A stretch of DNA of 64,000 nt, taken from the NCBI GenBank assembly GCA_030432255.1, contig JAUIHS010000010.1:1-64000 (forward strand). Direction: 5' to 3'. This DNA comes from Phycisphaerae bacterium. GTDB lineage: Bacteria > Planctomycetota > Phycisphaerae > Phycisphaerales > UBA1924. This document shows, one piece after another, positions 27,301 to 34,888 of the stretch. The first letter of the stretch is position 1; the number at the start of each line of letters is the position of its first letter. The translations under genes were made by a program, and so were the position numbers. The notes beneath the pieces were generated by a model, which searched no databases, was not told where the DNA came from, and saw only the letters and a list, made by a program, of their open reading frames with translations.

Positions 27301-27536
27301 ATGCTCTGGCGGTAGTCTTCATGCAGGACGAATCGTCGCTTCTGGTCGGCACTGCCTCCCACCTCGCGCTGCTGCAGGCTGCCGACGGCACGACACGCCT
27401 CCGACTGCCGACCCCGGAGACGGACCATCCGCCGGTGCGCGACTTCATGCGCTCCGTGCGCATCAGTCCGGACGGCACCACGATCGTGGCCGTCCACGAC
27501 GGCCGTATCTACCTCTTCCGCGCACCGGCTGGCTGA
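24330..27536 (+). CDS. Transmembrane Ser/Thr protein kinase with C-terminal WD40-like propeller
   Basis: GTG 24330 is chosen (GGAG upstream; residues before it look non-coding), giving 1068 residues. The kinase domain spans about 50-340: LGEGGMGRVYLAE loop, Lys80 in HVAIKFL, Glu98, Asp173 in HRDLKPNNIL, and DWG instead of DFG at 194-196, followed by GTPEYMSPEQ. One membrane helix (AFAIVTIMAMILVTGIYLG) lies near residue 380. The outer part, about 650 residues, contains WD40/YVTN-like repeats such as ALAWSPDMRRIAIGSSAG, SLQFNASGTMLAGADPERIILWNLESG and AAAQDGGIRIWDAKSG, likely a beta-propeller sensor. Catalytic residues look complete despite the Phe to Trp change. The ligand and targets are unknown. 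Confidence 0.88.
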   Translation: MSTDLPTPPRDPTDSPAAADGSGSPGLDSFALWDSGQRTQVNIGDTIGRYRIMDMLGEGGMGRVYLAEQTGSLRRHVAIKFLRSGLDTAQVLARFRFEQQTLARLTHHAIAQVLDAGETVDGTPYFVMEYVPGLPVTQHADKHRLTLDQRLELFIELCAAVRHAHSRGILHRDLKPNNILVRKDDDSAIPKVIDWGIAHAMALDSPRDEGRIGQPIGTPEYMSPEQARRKPVDHRTDIFALGVILYELLTGQLPIASATLRSAGGDLASVIERASPDPPSTCVRNHPDAAAIAANRGTTPDQLIASLEAGPDELVHHAMAASPDDRYGDLDAFMAAVRACRGESSADRSPEGSGRAARAFAIVTIMAMILVTGIYLGSRGRDSPVPPEQTDGERDDNSTPVESPRGATWAERYERARDPYTLVRRTEIDAFPSVATMSPRGDRIVTIENGVGRLYSVDFAPILPLGWMINGPDSVSFSNDGALLALVTTNAAANCQIRSAADGQIVTTLDGTNSAAVAVHFLDNTEVLVVRDRSIEWRIASDGDTTHRITTDEDILCTAHRRNSRRIAVALTDRTILVIDPDTADRHTLRTPNEQVATALAWSPDMRRIAIGSSAGTWIVDAASGETLARFTDHTLACTSLQFNASGTMLAGADPERIILWNLESGSAAHSYRADNITLNQRVFSNEQSLFLAQGLMGTPQLIDMPDASVLSELRGVDEPLVALSFTDNDSEIIAVGPRADGGVLLRWSRESDREVIIEPTDRWPLDAVFLPGSNELLVASGSPTTRFLDSPRVTMNSLDVFDASTGEHRRQVAALDATPEELAIDPQGTLGILITDDGVLRSMDLTTGEELDRLYSPNPDARLQHLCLADAGRLIVASDSERGVYSWARGGNGTPLRYADESMTFVVRAIAATDDGRYVAAAAQDGGIRIWDAKSGELLHRLDEVVNSFAFDLDFSDDGSRLAVSGGQRAAILDLATQSRLLLTEPMMTDALAVVFMQDESSLLVGTASHLALLQAADGTTRLRLPTPETDHPPVRDFMRSVRISPDGTTIVAVHDGRIYLFRAPAG

Positions 27537-27553
27537 CCCCACGCCACCCTGAG

Positions 27554-30500
27554 TCACCACCCCTTGGTGTACTCATTCCAGCTCTTGATCGCGATGCCGC
27601 CGGGCTTGATCGCCGTCACCGCATCCACGAAACGTGCTGCGATCTGGCGGTTCGTGATGAGCGGGATGCTGAGGTCCGCCGCGGCCCGCCGCACCATGTA
27701 CCCGGTCGTCAGTTCATCGGCACGATCATTCTGCGGGATGTTGACGACGAGATCGACCCGACGTTTCTTGACGGCGCTGACCACGCCACCCTCGGATTCA
27801 CCCTGCCCGGCCCATTTCAGTTCGGTCACCGGCACACCATTCTCCGTCAGGAAACGCGCCGTGCCTTCACTCGCGAAGAGTTCAACACCGGAGCGGGCCA
27901 GTCTCCGGACCGGTTCCAGCATCTCCGCCTTGGCCTTGATCGGACCGACGCTCAGGAGGACACGCTTCACCGGCATGCGATAGCCGACGGATATGAGCGA
28001 CTTGAGGAACGCCTCGTTGAAATCGTCACCGATGCACCCCACTTCACCCGTTGATGACATCTCGACCCCGAGCGTCGGGTCGGCGCCTTCAAGTCGCGTG
28101 AAGGAGAACTGTGACGCCTTGACCCCGACGTAATTGAGTTCGAACGCCGTCTTGTCCACTTCGGGGCATTCGCCCATGATCACGCGCGTGCCGATATCGA
28201 TCAGGTTCTGCTTCAGGATCTTTGACACGAAGGGGAAACTCCGTGACGCACGCAGGTTGCACTCGATCACCTTGATCGCATTGTCCTTGGCGATGAACTG
28301 GATGTTGAAGGGGCCGCGAATACCAAGCCGTGTCACGATCCGCCGCGCGATGCGCCTGATGCGCCTGATCGTTTCGAGATACGTTCTCTGGGGCGGAAAG
28401 ACGAGCGTGGCATCACCGGAGTGAACACCAGCGTTCTCGACGTGCTCCGAGATCGCGTAGATCACGATCTCGCTGCCGCCATCTTCCGTCTCCAGCGCCA
28501 CACCATCAAACTCGATCTCCTTCGCGTTTTCGACGAACTTGCTGATCACCGTCGGATGCTCGGTGGAGACCTCGGCGGCCACCTGGAGATAGCGTTCCAG
28601 TTGATCATCGTTCACAGCGACTGCCATCGCCGCCCCCGAGAGCACGTATGACGGGCGGATCAGCACCGGGTAGCCGACGTCATTTGCAAACTCGCGAGCT
28701 TCCTCGACGCTCCTCGCCTCGGTCCACTCCGGCTGATCAATCTCCAGGTCGTCCAGCAGGCTCGAGAAGAGATGCCGGTTCTCGGCGCGGTCAATGTTGC
28801 GTGGTGATGTCCCCAGCACATTGACGCCCACCTGGTCAAGCCTCACCGCCAGGTTGTTGGGTATCTGCCCGCCCATCGAGATGATCACACCCATCGCCTG
28901 CGTCTTCTCGTAGACGTCGCGCACAACCTCCAGGCTGATCTCATCGAAGAACAGCACGTCGAACTCGTCGTAGTCCGTGCTGACCGTCTCGGGGTTGTAA
29001 TTCAGCATCACCGTGCGATAGCCCATCTGGCGCAGCGTCATGCCTGCATTCACACAGCACCAGTCAAACTCCACCGAGCAGCCGATGCGATACGCACCGG
29101 AACCCAGGATCATGACGGTCTTCTCGTCCGCGACGGAGAGGTCATCCTCGTCGCCGTTGTAGGTGAGGTAGAGATAATTGGTGCGCGCCGGGTACTCCGC
29201 CGCAAGCGTATCGATCTGGCGTACGACCGGCTCAAGCCCGTAGTTCTTGCGCAATCGGCGAACGTCCCCCTCGGACTGTTCGGTCAACAGGCCGATCTGT
29301 TCGTCAGAGAACCCGGCCTGCTTCGCCTCGAGCAGGAGATCCTCCGGAATCGAGATCGACTCGACAGCCTTGAGCTTCTCGGTGATCTCGACGACCCGGG
29401 CAATCTTGTAGAGGAACCACTCGTCAATGTGCGAGAGCTCATGGACCCGCTCCACGGACATGCCGTACGCGATCGCCTCGACCACCGCGAAAATGCGACG
29501 CTCCGTCGGCTGGCGCAACTCCTCCTCGATGTTCTCCGCATCAAAGCGATCCTGGTTGCCGACCAGCCCCATGGCGCCCGTCTCAAGCATGCGAAGCGCC
29601 TTCTGAATGGCTTCCTCAAACGTGCGCCCGATCGCCATCACCTCGCCCACGGATTTCATGCCCGAACCGATACGCCGCGAGACGTGCCGGAACTTCTGCA
29701 GGTCCCATCGCGGCATCTTCACGACGATGTAATCAAGCGCCGGCTCGAAGAAGGCCTTCGTCACCTTGGTGATCGCATTGGGCAGTTCGTGCAGGCCGTA
29801 CCCCAGTGCCAGCTTCGCGGCGACGAACGCCAGCGGGTAGCCCGTGGCCTTGGAAGCCAGCGCGCTGGACCGCGACAACCGCGCGTTCACCTCGATGATA
29901 CGGTACTCCTCGGAATCGGGATTCAGCGCGTACTGAATGTTGCACTCGCCCACGATGCCCAGGTGCCGGATCACGCGAATGGCAATCTCGCGCAGGAGGT
30001 GGTACTCGCGATTGGAGAGCGTCTGACTCGGCGCTACCACGATGCTCTCACCGGTGTGAATCCCCAGCGGATCGAAGTTCTCCATGTTGCAGACGGTGAT
30101 GCAGTTGTCGTACGCATCGCGCACCACCTCGTACTCAACCTCTTTCCAGCCCTCGAGGTACTCCTCGATGAGCACCTGCGAGGTGTGCGCGAGTGCCTTG
30201 CTCACGCGCTCACGCAACTCGCTCTCCTCGCGGCACACACCCGACCCCAGTCCACCCAGCGCGTAGGCGATACGGATCATCACCGGGGCTTCGGGAAACC
30301 CGAGGGTTCGGGCGTGTGCCACCGCCTCGTCGACGCTCGTCGCTGCGAAACTCCGTGGCGCCAGCGCATCAATCTCGTTGAGCCGCTGCACGAAGAGATC
30401 CCGGTCTTCGGTGTCGAGAATCGTCGCGATCGGTGTGCCCAGGACGCGCACATCGTACTTCTTGAGTACACCCCGCCGATCCAGTTCGATGCCGCAGTTC

Positions 30501-30808
30501 AGGGCCGTCTGGCCACCGAAACTGAGCAGGATGCCGTCGGGTTTCTCCTTCTCGATCACACGCTCGACAAACTCGGCGGTGATCGGCAGGAAGTACACCT
30601 CGTCTGCCAGGTGCTCCGAGGTCTGGATGGTTGCGATATTGGGATTGACGAGGATCGTCCTGATCCCCTCCTCCCGCAGCGCCTTGATCGCCTGCGAACC
30701 CGAGTAATCAAACTCGCCCGCCTCGCCGATCTTCAGTGCCGCGCTGCCGAGAACGATCACGGTCTGCACGTCGCTGAGTTCCGCCCGCATGTCACGCTGC
30801 TGCATCAT
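27554..30808 (-). CDS. carB: Carbamoyl-phosphate synthase, large (ammonia) subunit
   Basis: About 1084 residues, the usual length. It makes carbamoyl phosphate from bicarbonate, ammonia and two ATP. Two ATP-grasp halves are visible, each preceded by a nucleotide-binding start (VIVLGSAALKIGEAGEFDYS and MILGSGAYRIGCSVEFDWCC); an MGS-like allosteric domain ends the protein (RVLLSVGPIKAKAEML). FDPLGIHTGESIVVAPSQTL and IEVNARLSRSSALASKATGY are core ligand regions. The wording of these motifs matches the Bacteroidetes/eukaryote-like branch more than E. coli CarB. ATG 30808 is preferred over TTG 30814 because GGGG then sits at a workable distance. The gene follows carA almost without a gap. Confidence 0.95.
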   Translation of the reverse strand: MMQQRDMRAELSDVQTVIVLGSAALKIGEAGEFDYSGSQAIKALREEGIRTILVNPNIATIQTSEHLADEVYFLPITAEFVERVIEKEKPDGILLSFGGQTALNCGIELDRRGVLKKYDVRVLGTPIATILDTEDRDLFVQRLNEIDALAPRSFAATSVDEAVAHARTLGFPEAPVMIRIAYALGGLGSGVCREESELRERVSKALAHTSQVLIEEYLEGWKEVEYEVVRDAYDNCITVCNMENFDPLGIHTGESIVVAPSQTLSNREYHLLREIAIRVIRHLGIVGECNIQYALNPDSEEYRIIEVNARLSRSSALASKATGYPLAFVAAKLALGYGLHELPNAITKVTKAFFEPALDYIVVKMPRWDLQKFRHVSRRIGSGMKSVGEVMAIGRTFEEAIQKALRMLETGAMGLVGNQDRFDAENIEEELRQPTERRIFAVVEAIAYGMSVERVHELSHIDEWFLYKIARVVEITEKLKAVESISIPEDLLLEAKQAGFSDEQIGLLTEQSEGDVRRLRKNYGLEPVVRQIDTLAAEYPARTNYLYLTYNGDEDDLSVADEKTVMILGSGAYRIGCSVEFDWCCVNAGMTLRQMGYRTVMLNYNPETVSTDYDEFDVLFFDEISLEVVRDVYEKTQAMGVIISMGGQIPNNLAVRLDQVGVNVLGTSPRNIDRAENRHLFSSLLDDLEIDQPEWTEARSVEEAREFANDVGYPVLIRPSYVLSGAAMAVAVNDDQLERYLQVAAEVSTEHPTVISKFVENAKEIEFDGVALETEDGGSEIVIYAISEHVENAGVHSGDATLVFPPQRTYLETIRRIRRIARRIVTRLGIRGPFNIQFIAKDNAIKVIECNLRASRSFPFVSKILKQNLIDIGTRVIMGECPEVDKTAFELNYVGVKASQFSFTRLEGADPTLGVEMSSTGEVGCIGDDFNEAFLKSLISVGYRMPVKRVLLSVGPIKAKAEMLEPVRRLARSGVELFASEGTARFLTENGVPVTELKWAGQGESEGGVVSAVKKRRVDLVVNIPQNDRADELTTGYMVRRAAADLSIPLITNRQIAARFVDAVTAIKPGGIAIKSWNEYTKGW

Positions 30809-30810
30809 GC

Positions 30811-31968
30811 TCAAGCCCCGATCATCGCTGCAAAGTCGTCGAAGAGATAACCCGTGTCCACCGGCCCCGGCGCCGCCTCAGGGTGGAACTGCACGCTTCT
30901 GAAACGACCCGACTCGTGCCAGATCCCTTCGTTGGTGTCGTCATTCAGGTTCACGAACCACGGCTCCCATCCATCCTTCAACGTCCTGGGTTCAACGGCA
31001 AACCCGTGATTCTGCGAGGTGATGGAGCACCGACCGGTGCGCAGGTCCATCACCGGCTGATTCTGACTGCGGTGGCCGTACTTCAGTTTGAACGTGTTCG
31101 CACCCACCGCCAGTGACAGCAACTGGTGCCCGAGACAGATCCCGAAGGTCGGCCGGTCATTCGCGATCGCGCCCCTGATCTGTGCGACAGTCTCGCGATA
31201 GAAGCGCGGGTTGCCCGGACCGTTGGAGATGAACAGGCCATCGAACTCGTGGTCGTCCAGGCTCGCATCCCACGGCAGGCGCAGCACCTCAAGATCGCGG
31301 GCCAGCAGGCTGTGGATGATGTTGTGTTTGCAACCGCAGTCCAGCAGCGCCACACGCTTCTTCCCCTTGCCCAGCACCTCGGCTTCCGACACGCTTACCT
31401 GTTCCGCAAGGTTCTCAATGTTGGGATCATAGAAGTCCGTCTCGCCATCCTCGAAGCGAATCTTGCCGAGCATCGAACCCCGATCGCGCAGACGACGCGT
31501 CAGGGAACGCGTGTCAACACCGGTCAGCGCCGGAATCCGCTCATCGTACAACCAGCGCCCGAGACTCCGATCGGCTCGCCAGTGACTGTGCGCCTCCGAG
31601 TAGTCGGAGACAATCAGGCCCATGACATGGATCCGCGTCGACTCCAGCGCCGTGTCCAGTCCGCTGACCGCATGCAACTCACTTCGCGGAATGCCGTAGT
31701 TGCCGACCATCGGGTACGTGCACGTCAGGATCTGGCCGCAAAAGGACGGATCCGTCATGGACTCGGGGTAGCCGACCATGCCCGTCGAGAAGACCACCTC
31801 GCCCGCTGTGGCGTGCGGCCATCCGAAGGATCGCCCCTTCAGGACCGTGCCATCTTCGAGCACCAGTTCTCCCGGGCGCATCCACCCCTCGATGGTCGCC
31901 GCATCCCGGGCCCGGACGGGCACCTCAACCTGCACCGGTTTCCTTGTCGTCATGATCCGTGCACCCAT
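30811..31968 (-). CDS. carA: Carbamoyl-phosphate synthase, small (glutaminase) subunit
   Basis: The 385-residue protein supplies ammonia to CarB by hydrolysing glutamine. The N-terminal CPSase domain shows LVLEDGTVLKGRSFGW and ATAGEVVFSTGMVGYPESMTD. The class I amidotransferase domain holds the nucleophile Cys in FGICLGHQLL and the His and Glu in VQFHPEAAPGP. ISNGPGNPRF is the oxyanion region. It lies 12 bases after pyrE and its end touches carB, so the genes are co-transcribed and CarA and CarB are made together. Confidence 0.95.
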   Translation of the reverse strand: MGARIMTTRKPVQVEVPVRARDAATIEGWMRPGELVLEDGTVLKGRSFGWPHATAGEVVFSTGMVGYPESMTDPSFCGQILTCTYPMVGNYGIPRSELHAVSGLDTALESTRIHVMGLIVSDYSEAHSHWRADRSLGRWLYDERIPALTGVDTRSLTRRLRDRGSMLGKIRFEDGETDFYDPNIENLAEQVSVSEAEVLGKGKKRVALLDCGCKHNIIHSLLARDLEVLRLPWDASLDDHEFDGLFISNGPGNPRFYRETVAQIRGAIANDRPTFGICLGHQLLSLAVGANTFKLKYGHRSQNQPVMDLRTGRCSITSQNHGFAVEPRTLKDGWEPWFVNLNDDTNEGIWHESGRFRSVQFHPEAAPGPVDTGYLFDDFAAMIGA

Positions 31969-31980
31969 GTCAGCACCACC

Positions 31981-32577
31981 TCATGATCCCCGACTGCCGG
32001 GACGCTCCACGTCGCCCGCACCAAACGGACTCTCGGACGCGTCCCACACTTCAAAGTCAAGTTCCACCAACCCATACACCGGAATGCCCGGCGGCGCGAA
32101 GTCCCCGCGGCTGCGATCGACAATCGTCGCATAGCACGCCACCTCGGCACCCGCCGCTTCGATCAGCGGCACCACTTCCTGCACCGACTTGCCCGTCGTG
32201 ATCACATCCTCCGCCAATACGACCCGCTCCCCGGCGTGCAATTCGAATCCCCGCCTCATCTCGAAGTCCCCATCCTTGCGTTCCACGAAGACAGACCGCA
32301 GCTGCATCGCGCCCGCCAGTTCGTATCCCCACAAGACACCACCCAGCGCCGGAGCCACCACGACATCCGCCTTCACGTCATGCCCCCGCAGCAGAGCCGC
32401 CATGCAGGACGCGACCTCCCGACCCAGCGCCGGTCGCTCGAAGAGACGCGCACACTGACAGTACCTGTTGCTGTGCTTGCCGGAACTCAGCACGAAGCGA
32501 CCCGTCCGGAGCGCTTCCGATTCCTCCAGCATCCGCTCGACGCGGCTACTCACGTCAGCATCAGGCAGTGTCGCCAT
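31981..32577 (-). CDS. pyrE: Orotate phosphoribosyltransferase
   Basis: The 198-residue protein converts orotate and PRPP to OMP. The PRPP-binding loop VVLAEDVITTGKSVQEV is near residue 125. RTGRFVLSSGKHSNRYCQCA at the N-terminus and ADVVVAPALGGVLWGYELA fit the family; the first normally binds orotate. Its start lies 17 bases inside the end of pyrF, so the two OMP/UMP enzymes are translationally coupled. Confidence 0.93.
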   Translation of the reverse strand: MATLPDADVSSRVERMLEESEALRTGRFVLSSGKHSNRYCQCARLFERPALGREVASCMAALLRGHDVKADVVVAPALGGVLWGYELAGAMQLRSVFVERKDGDFEMRRGFELHAGERVVLAEDVITTGKSVQEVVPLIEAAGAEVACYATIVDRSRGDFAPPGIPVYGLVELDFEVWDASESPFGAGDVERPGSRGS

Positions 32578-33397
32578 GGCCCATCACCTCCTGAAGCCGA
32601 TCTCGCCACGCCAGGGCCCGCGCCCTGATCGACTCCCCTACGTCCTCCGTCGACTCCACATCCGGGAGCACGCCGCGAGTCACATGAAACAGCAACCCCG
32701 GATCGACGCTCGGATCCCCCACGCTGCCCTGTCGCGCTCCGAGTTTGACAACGCGTTCCAGGTCACCACCCTGCGCCCCGACGCCCGGAACCAGGAACGG
32801 AACATCCGCGGCAAGTCCGCGCACCTCAGCAATCTCTTCGCCGCGGGTCGCACCGATCACGAAACCTGCATTCCCGGCCTCAGCCCAGAACGTGAGCGCC
32901 GCCGCGATCTTCCGATAGAGCCCATCGGCAAGAAGGAAGTCGGCGGCACCCGGGTTCGACGTCAGCACGAGAAAGTAGGTCAGCCGATCGGTGTACTCCA
33001 GGAAAGGCACCGCCGAGTCGCGGCCCATCAGGGGATTGACCGTGACAGCGTCCGCTCCAAGGTGCTCGAAGAGCGCCTCGGCGTACATCTTCGCGGTGGA
33101 GCCGATGTCGCCCCGCTTGGCATCCATGATCACGAATGTGTCACGTGGAATCGTGTCGCGGATGCGCTCGAGGAGCGCCATGCCTCGCGAACCCATCGCC
33201 TCGAAGAATGCCAGGTTGAACTTGTACGCCGCCGCGACATCCACCGTCGCATCGATGATCAACCTGAGGTACGCCTCGTACCCGGACACGTTGGCATCAA
33301 ACCCGCCACGCAGGTACTGCGGCGCTGGTTCGAGTCCGACTGAGAGCATCGCTCCGCTGTCGCGGCACGCCGCCCGGAGTTTGTCGACAGCCGTCAT
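32561..33397 (-). CDS. pyrF: Orotidine 5'-phosphate decarboxylase (type 2)
   Basis: The 278-residue length and the catalytic motif VIMDAKRGDIGSTAKMYAEA (Asp-Lys-Asp triad) mark the longer type 2 branch. AYKFNLAFFEAMG binds the substrate and FLVPGVGAQGGDLE is the phosphate loop. It converts OMP to UMP, the last de novo step. A run of G residues precedes ATG 33397. A hairpin with a T-rich tail lies about 40 bases upstream, and a small ORF (33394-33534) overlaps its start. Confidence 0.94.
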   Translation of the reverse strand: MTAVDKLRAACRDSGAMLSVGLEPAPQYLRGGFDANVSGYEAYLRLIIDATVDVAAAYKFNLAFFEAMGSRGMALLERIRDTIPRDTFVIMDAKRGDIGSTAKMYAEALFEHLGADAVTVNPLMGRDSAVPFLEYTDRLTYFLVLTSNPGAADFLLADGLYRKIAAALTFWAEAGNAGFVIGATRGEEIAEVRGLAADVPFLVPGVGAQGGDLERVVKLGARQGSVGDPSVDPGLLFHVTRGVLPDVESTEDVGESIRARALAWRDRLQEVMGHGDTA

Positions 33398-33534
33398 CGC
33401 ACACCCCCCGCCACGCCGGCCCGGCCCGGATAAACAAAAGGCCCGTCACTCAAGCGACGGGCCGACACACGAGCCGAACATGACATCTGCGGGAGCCAGA
33501 TGCTCCCGACCAACTCCCAAGGCCTGCCATCCAT
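33394..33534 (-). CDS. Possible 46-codon leader ORF ahead of pyrF
   Basis: An uninterrupted frame (MDGRPWELVGSIWLPQMS...) runs from ATG 33534 through the hairpin at 33440-33463 and stops with TGA overlapping the pyrF ATG. A leader peptide that spans a terminator is the arrangement used for UTP-sensing attenuation at enterobacterial pyrBI. No clear ribosome site precedes it and the frame may be open by chance in GC-rich DNA. Confidence 0.25.
   Translation of the reverse strand: MDGRPWELVGSIWLPQMSCSARVSARRLSDGPFVYPGRAGVAGGVR
33431..33463 (-). terminator. Terminator or attenuator between pyrC and pyrF
   Basis: GGCCCGTC (33440-33447) pairs with GACGGGCC (33456-33463). On the minus strand the stem is followed by TTTTGTTTA. 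It either ends the pyrBC transcript or controls read-through into pyrF-pyrE-carA-carB. Confidence 0.7.
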
Positions 33535-33595
33535 GAACAGATCGAGCCAAGTCATCAAAGCCCGATCTTACAGGTTCTCGACGCGCCTGACCAAC

Positions 33596-34888
33596 TCAGC
33601 CATCAAAGCGATCGGCTCCGTGGACAACCTGTCCTCCAAAGACCGTCGCGGCGACGCCAGCGTCGAACGTCTCCCCCAGCCATGGGGAGTTCCGGCTCCG
33701 GGACCAGGATCGCTCGTACGTCCACGGACGCCCCAGCGACAAGAGAGCGATGTCTGCGGGCCGCCCCGGGCGGAGCGTCCCCCACTCACCCCCGACAATC
33801 GCCGCCGGTCGGTGTGTCATCCGGCTGATGAGAAACTCCAGGCTCCAGCGACCCGCCGCTACAAACTCCCGGTACAGCACCGGGAAGGCGGACTCGAACC
33901 CCAGGATCCCGAAGGGTGACTGATCAATCAGCGTTTCCTTCCTGCCCGGGGCGTGCGGCGCATGGTCTGTCGCGATGATGTCGAGCGTGCCGTCTTCCAG
34001 CGCTTCGATGAGCACCTGCCGGTCACTCTCCTCGCACAAGGGCGGCTTCATCTTGGCGTGGACATCGAATGCCTCGACCGCCTCGTCCGTCAGCACCAGG
34101 TGATGCGGGCTGACCTCCGCAGTCACGTTGGCCCCCCGGGCCTTGAAGTGACGGATCGCCTCCACCGACTCGACGTTCGAAACATGGCACACATGCAGGT
34201 GCGCGCCCGTTTCCAGGGCAAGGGCACAGTCTCGGGCCACCAGCAGAGACTCGGAGAGACGGGGAATGCCGGGCAGCCCCAGGCGGGCCGCCACCGGTCC
34301 GTCATGGATCACTCCCGGGCCCGTCAGCGACATGTCTTCGCAATGGTCCATGATGGGCACGCCCAGATGCACGATCGCCTGCATCGCGCGACGCATCATC
34401 GCAGCATTCTCGACAGGCAGGCCATCATCACTGAAGGCTCCCGCGCCGGCATCCAGCAGGATCCGGTAGTCATTCAGACGCTCTCCCGCCATGCCCGTTG
34501 TCACCGAAGCCACCGGCAAGACCCGAGCGTGGCCCGCCTCGCGGGCGCGATCAATGATCGAACGGACCACGAGCGGGCTGTCACACACCGGCGTGGTGTT
34601 GGGCATGCAGAAGACCGTGGTGAAACCGCCTGCCGCCGCGGCACGCGTCCCGCTGGCCACGGATTCAGAGGCCTCTCCCCCCGGCTCGCGCAGGTGCGTG
34701 TGGATGTCGACGAATCCCGGAGTGACCGTGAGTCCGGAAGCGTCCAGCGTTCGCGCGGCCCGCTCCGGACCGATGTCCTTCTCGACAGCCTCGATGAGAC
34801 CATCACGAATGAGGACATCGCGCGGCTCGTTGATCTCCTGCGACGGGTCCAGCACGGTTCCGCCCCGAATCAGCAGTGCATCACCCAT
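33596..34888 (-). CDS. pyrC: Dihydroorotase (type I, class II-like)
   Basis: The 430-residue protein starts at ATG 34888 with GGAGGAG upstream. It closes carbamoyl aspartate to dihydroorotate. Metal site: VDIHTHLREPGGE near residue 55 (HxH plus the substrate Arg), later His residues in VPIMDHCED and HVCHVSNVES, and the catalytic Asp in IIATDHAPH. The usual carboxylated Lys position after HLREPG appears as ASESVASGTRAA, where the family has YKEDIETGTRAA, so that Lys is replaced by Ser, as in some active relatives and in non-catalytic partners of PyrB. The start overlaps the end of pyrB by 8 bases. Confidence 0.9.
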   Translation of the reverse strand: MGDALLIRGGTVLDPSQEINEPRDVLIRDGLIEAVEKDIGPERAARTLDASGLTVTPGFVDIHTHLREPGGEASESVASGTRAAAAGGFTTVFCMPNTTPVCDSPLVVRSIIDRAREAGHARVLPVASVTTGMAGERLNDYRILLDAGAGAFSDDGLPVENAAMMRRAMQAIVHLGVPIMDHCEDMSLTGPGVIHDGPVAARLGLPGIPRLSESLLVARDCALALETGAHLHVCHVSNVESVEAIRHFKARGANVTAEVSPHHLVLTDEAVEAFDVHAKMKPPLCEESDRQVLIEALEDGTLDIIATDHAPHAPGRKETLIDQSPFGILGFESAFPVLYREFVAAGRWSLEFLISRMTHRPAAIVGGEWGTLRPGRPADIALLSLGRPWTYERSWSRSRNSPWLGETFDAGVAATVFGGQVVHGADRFDG

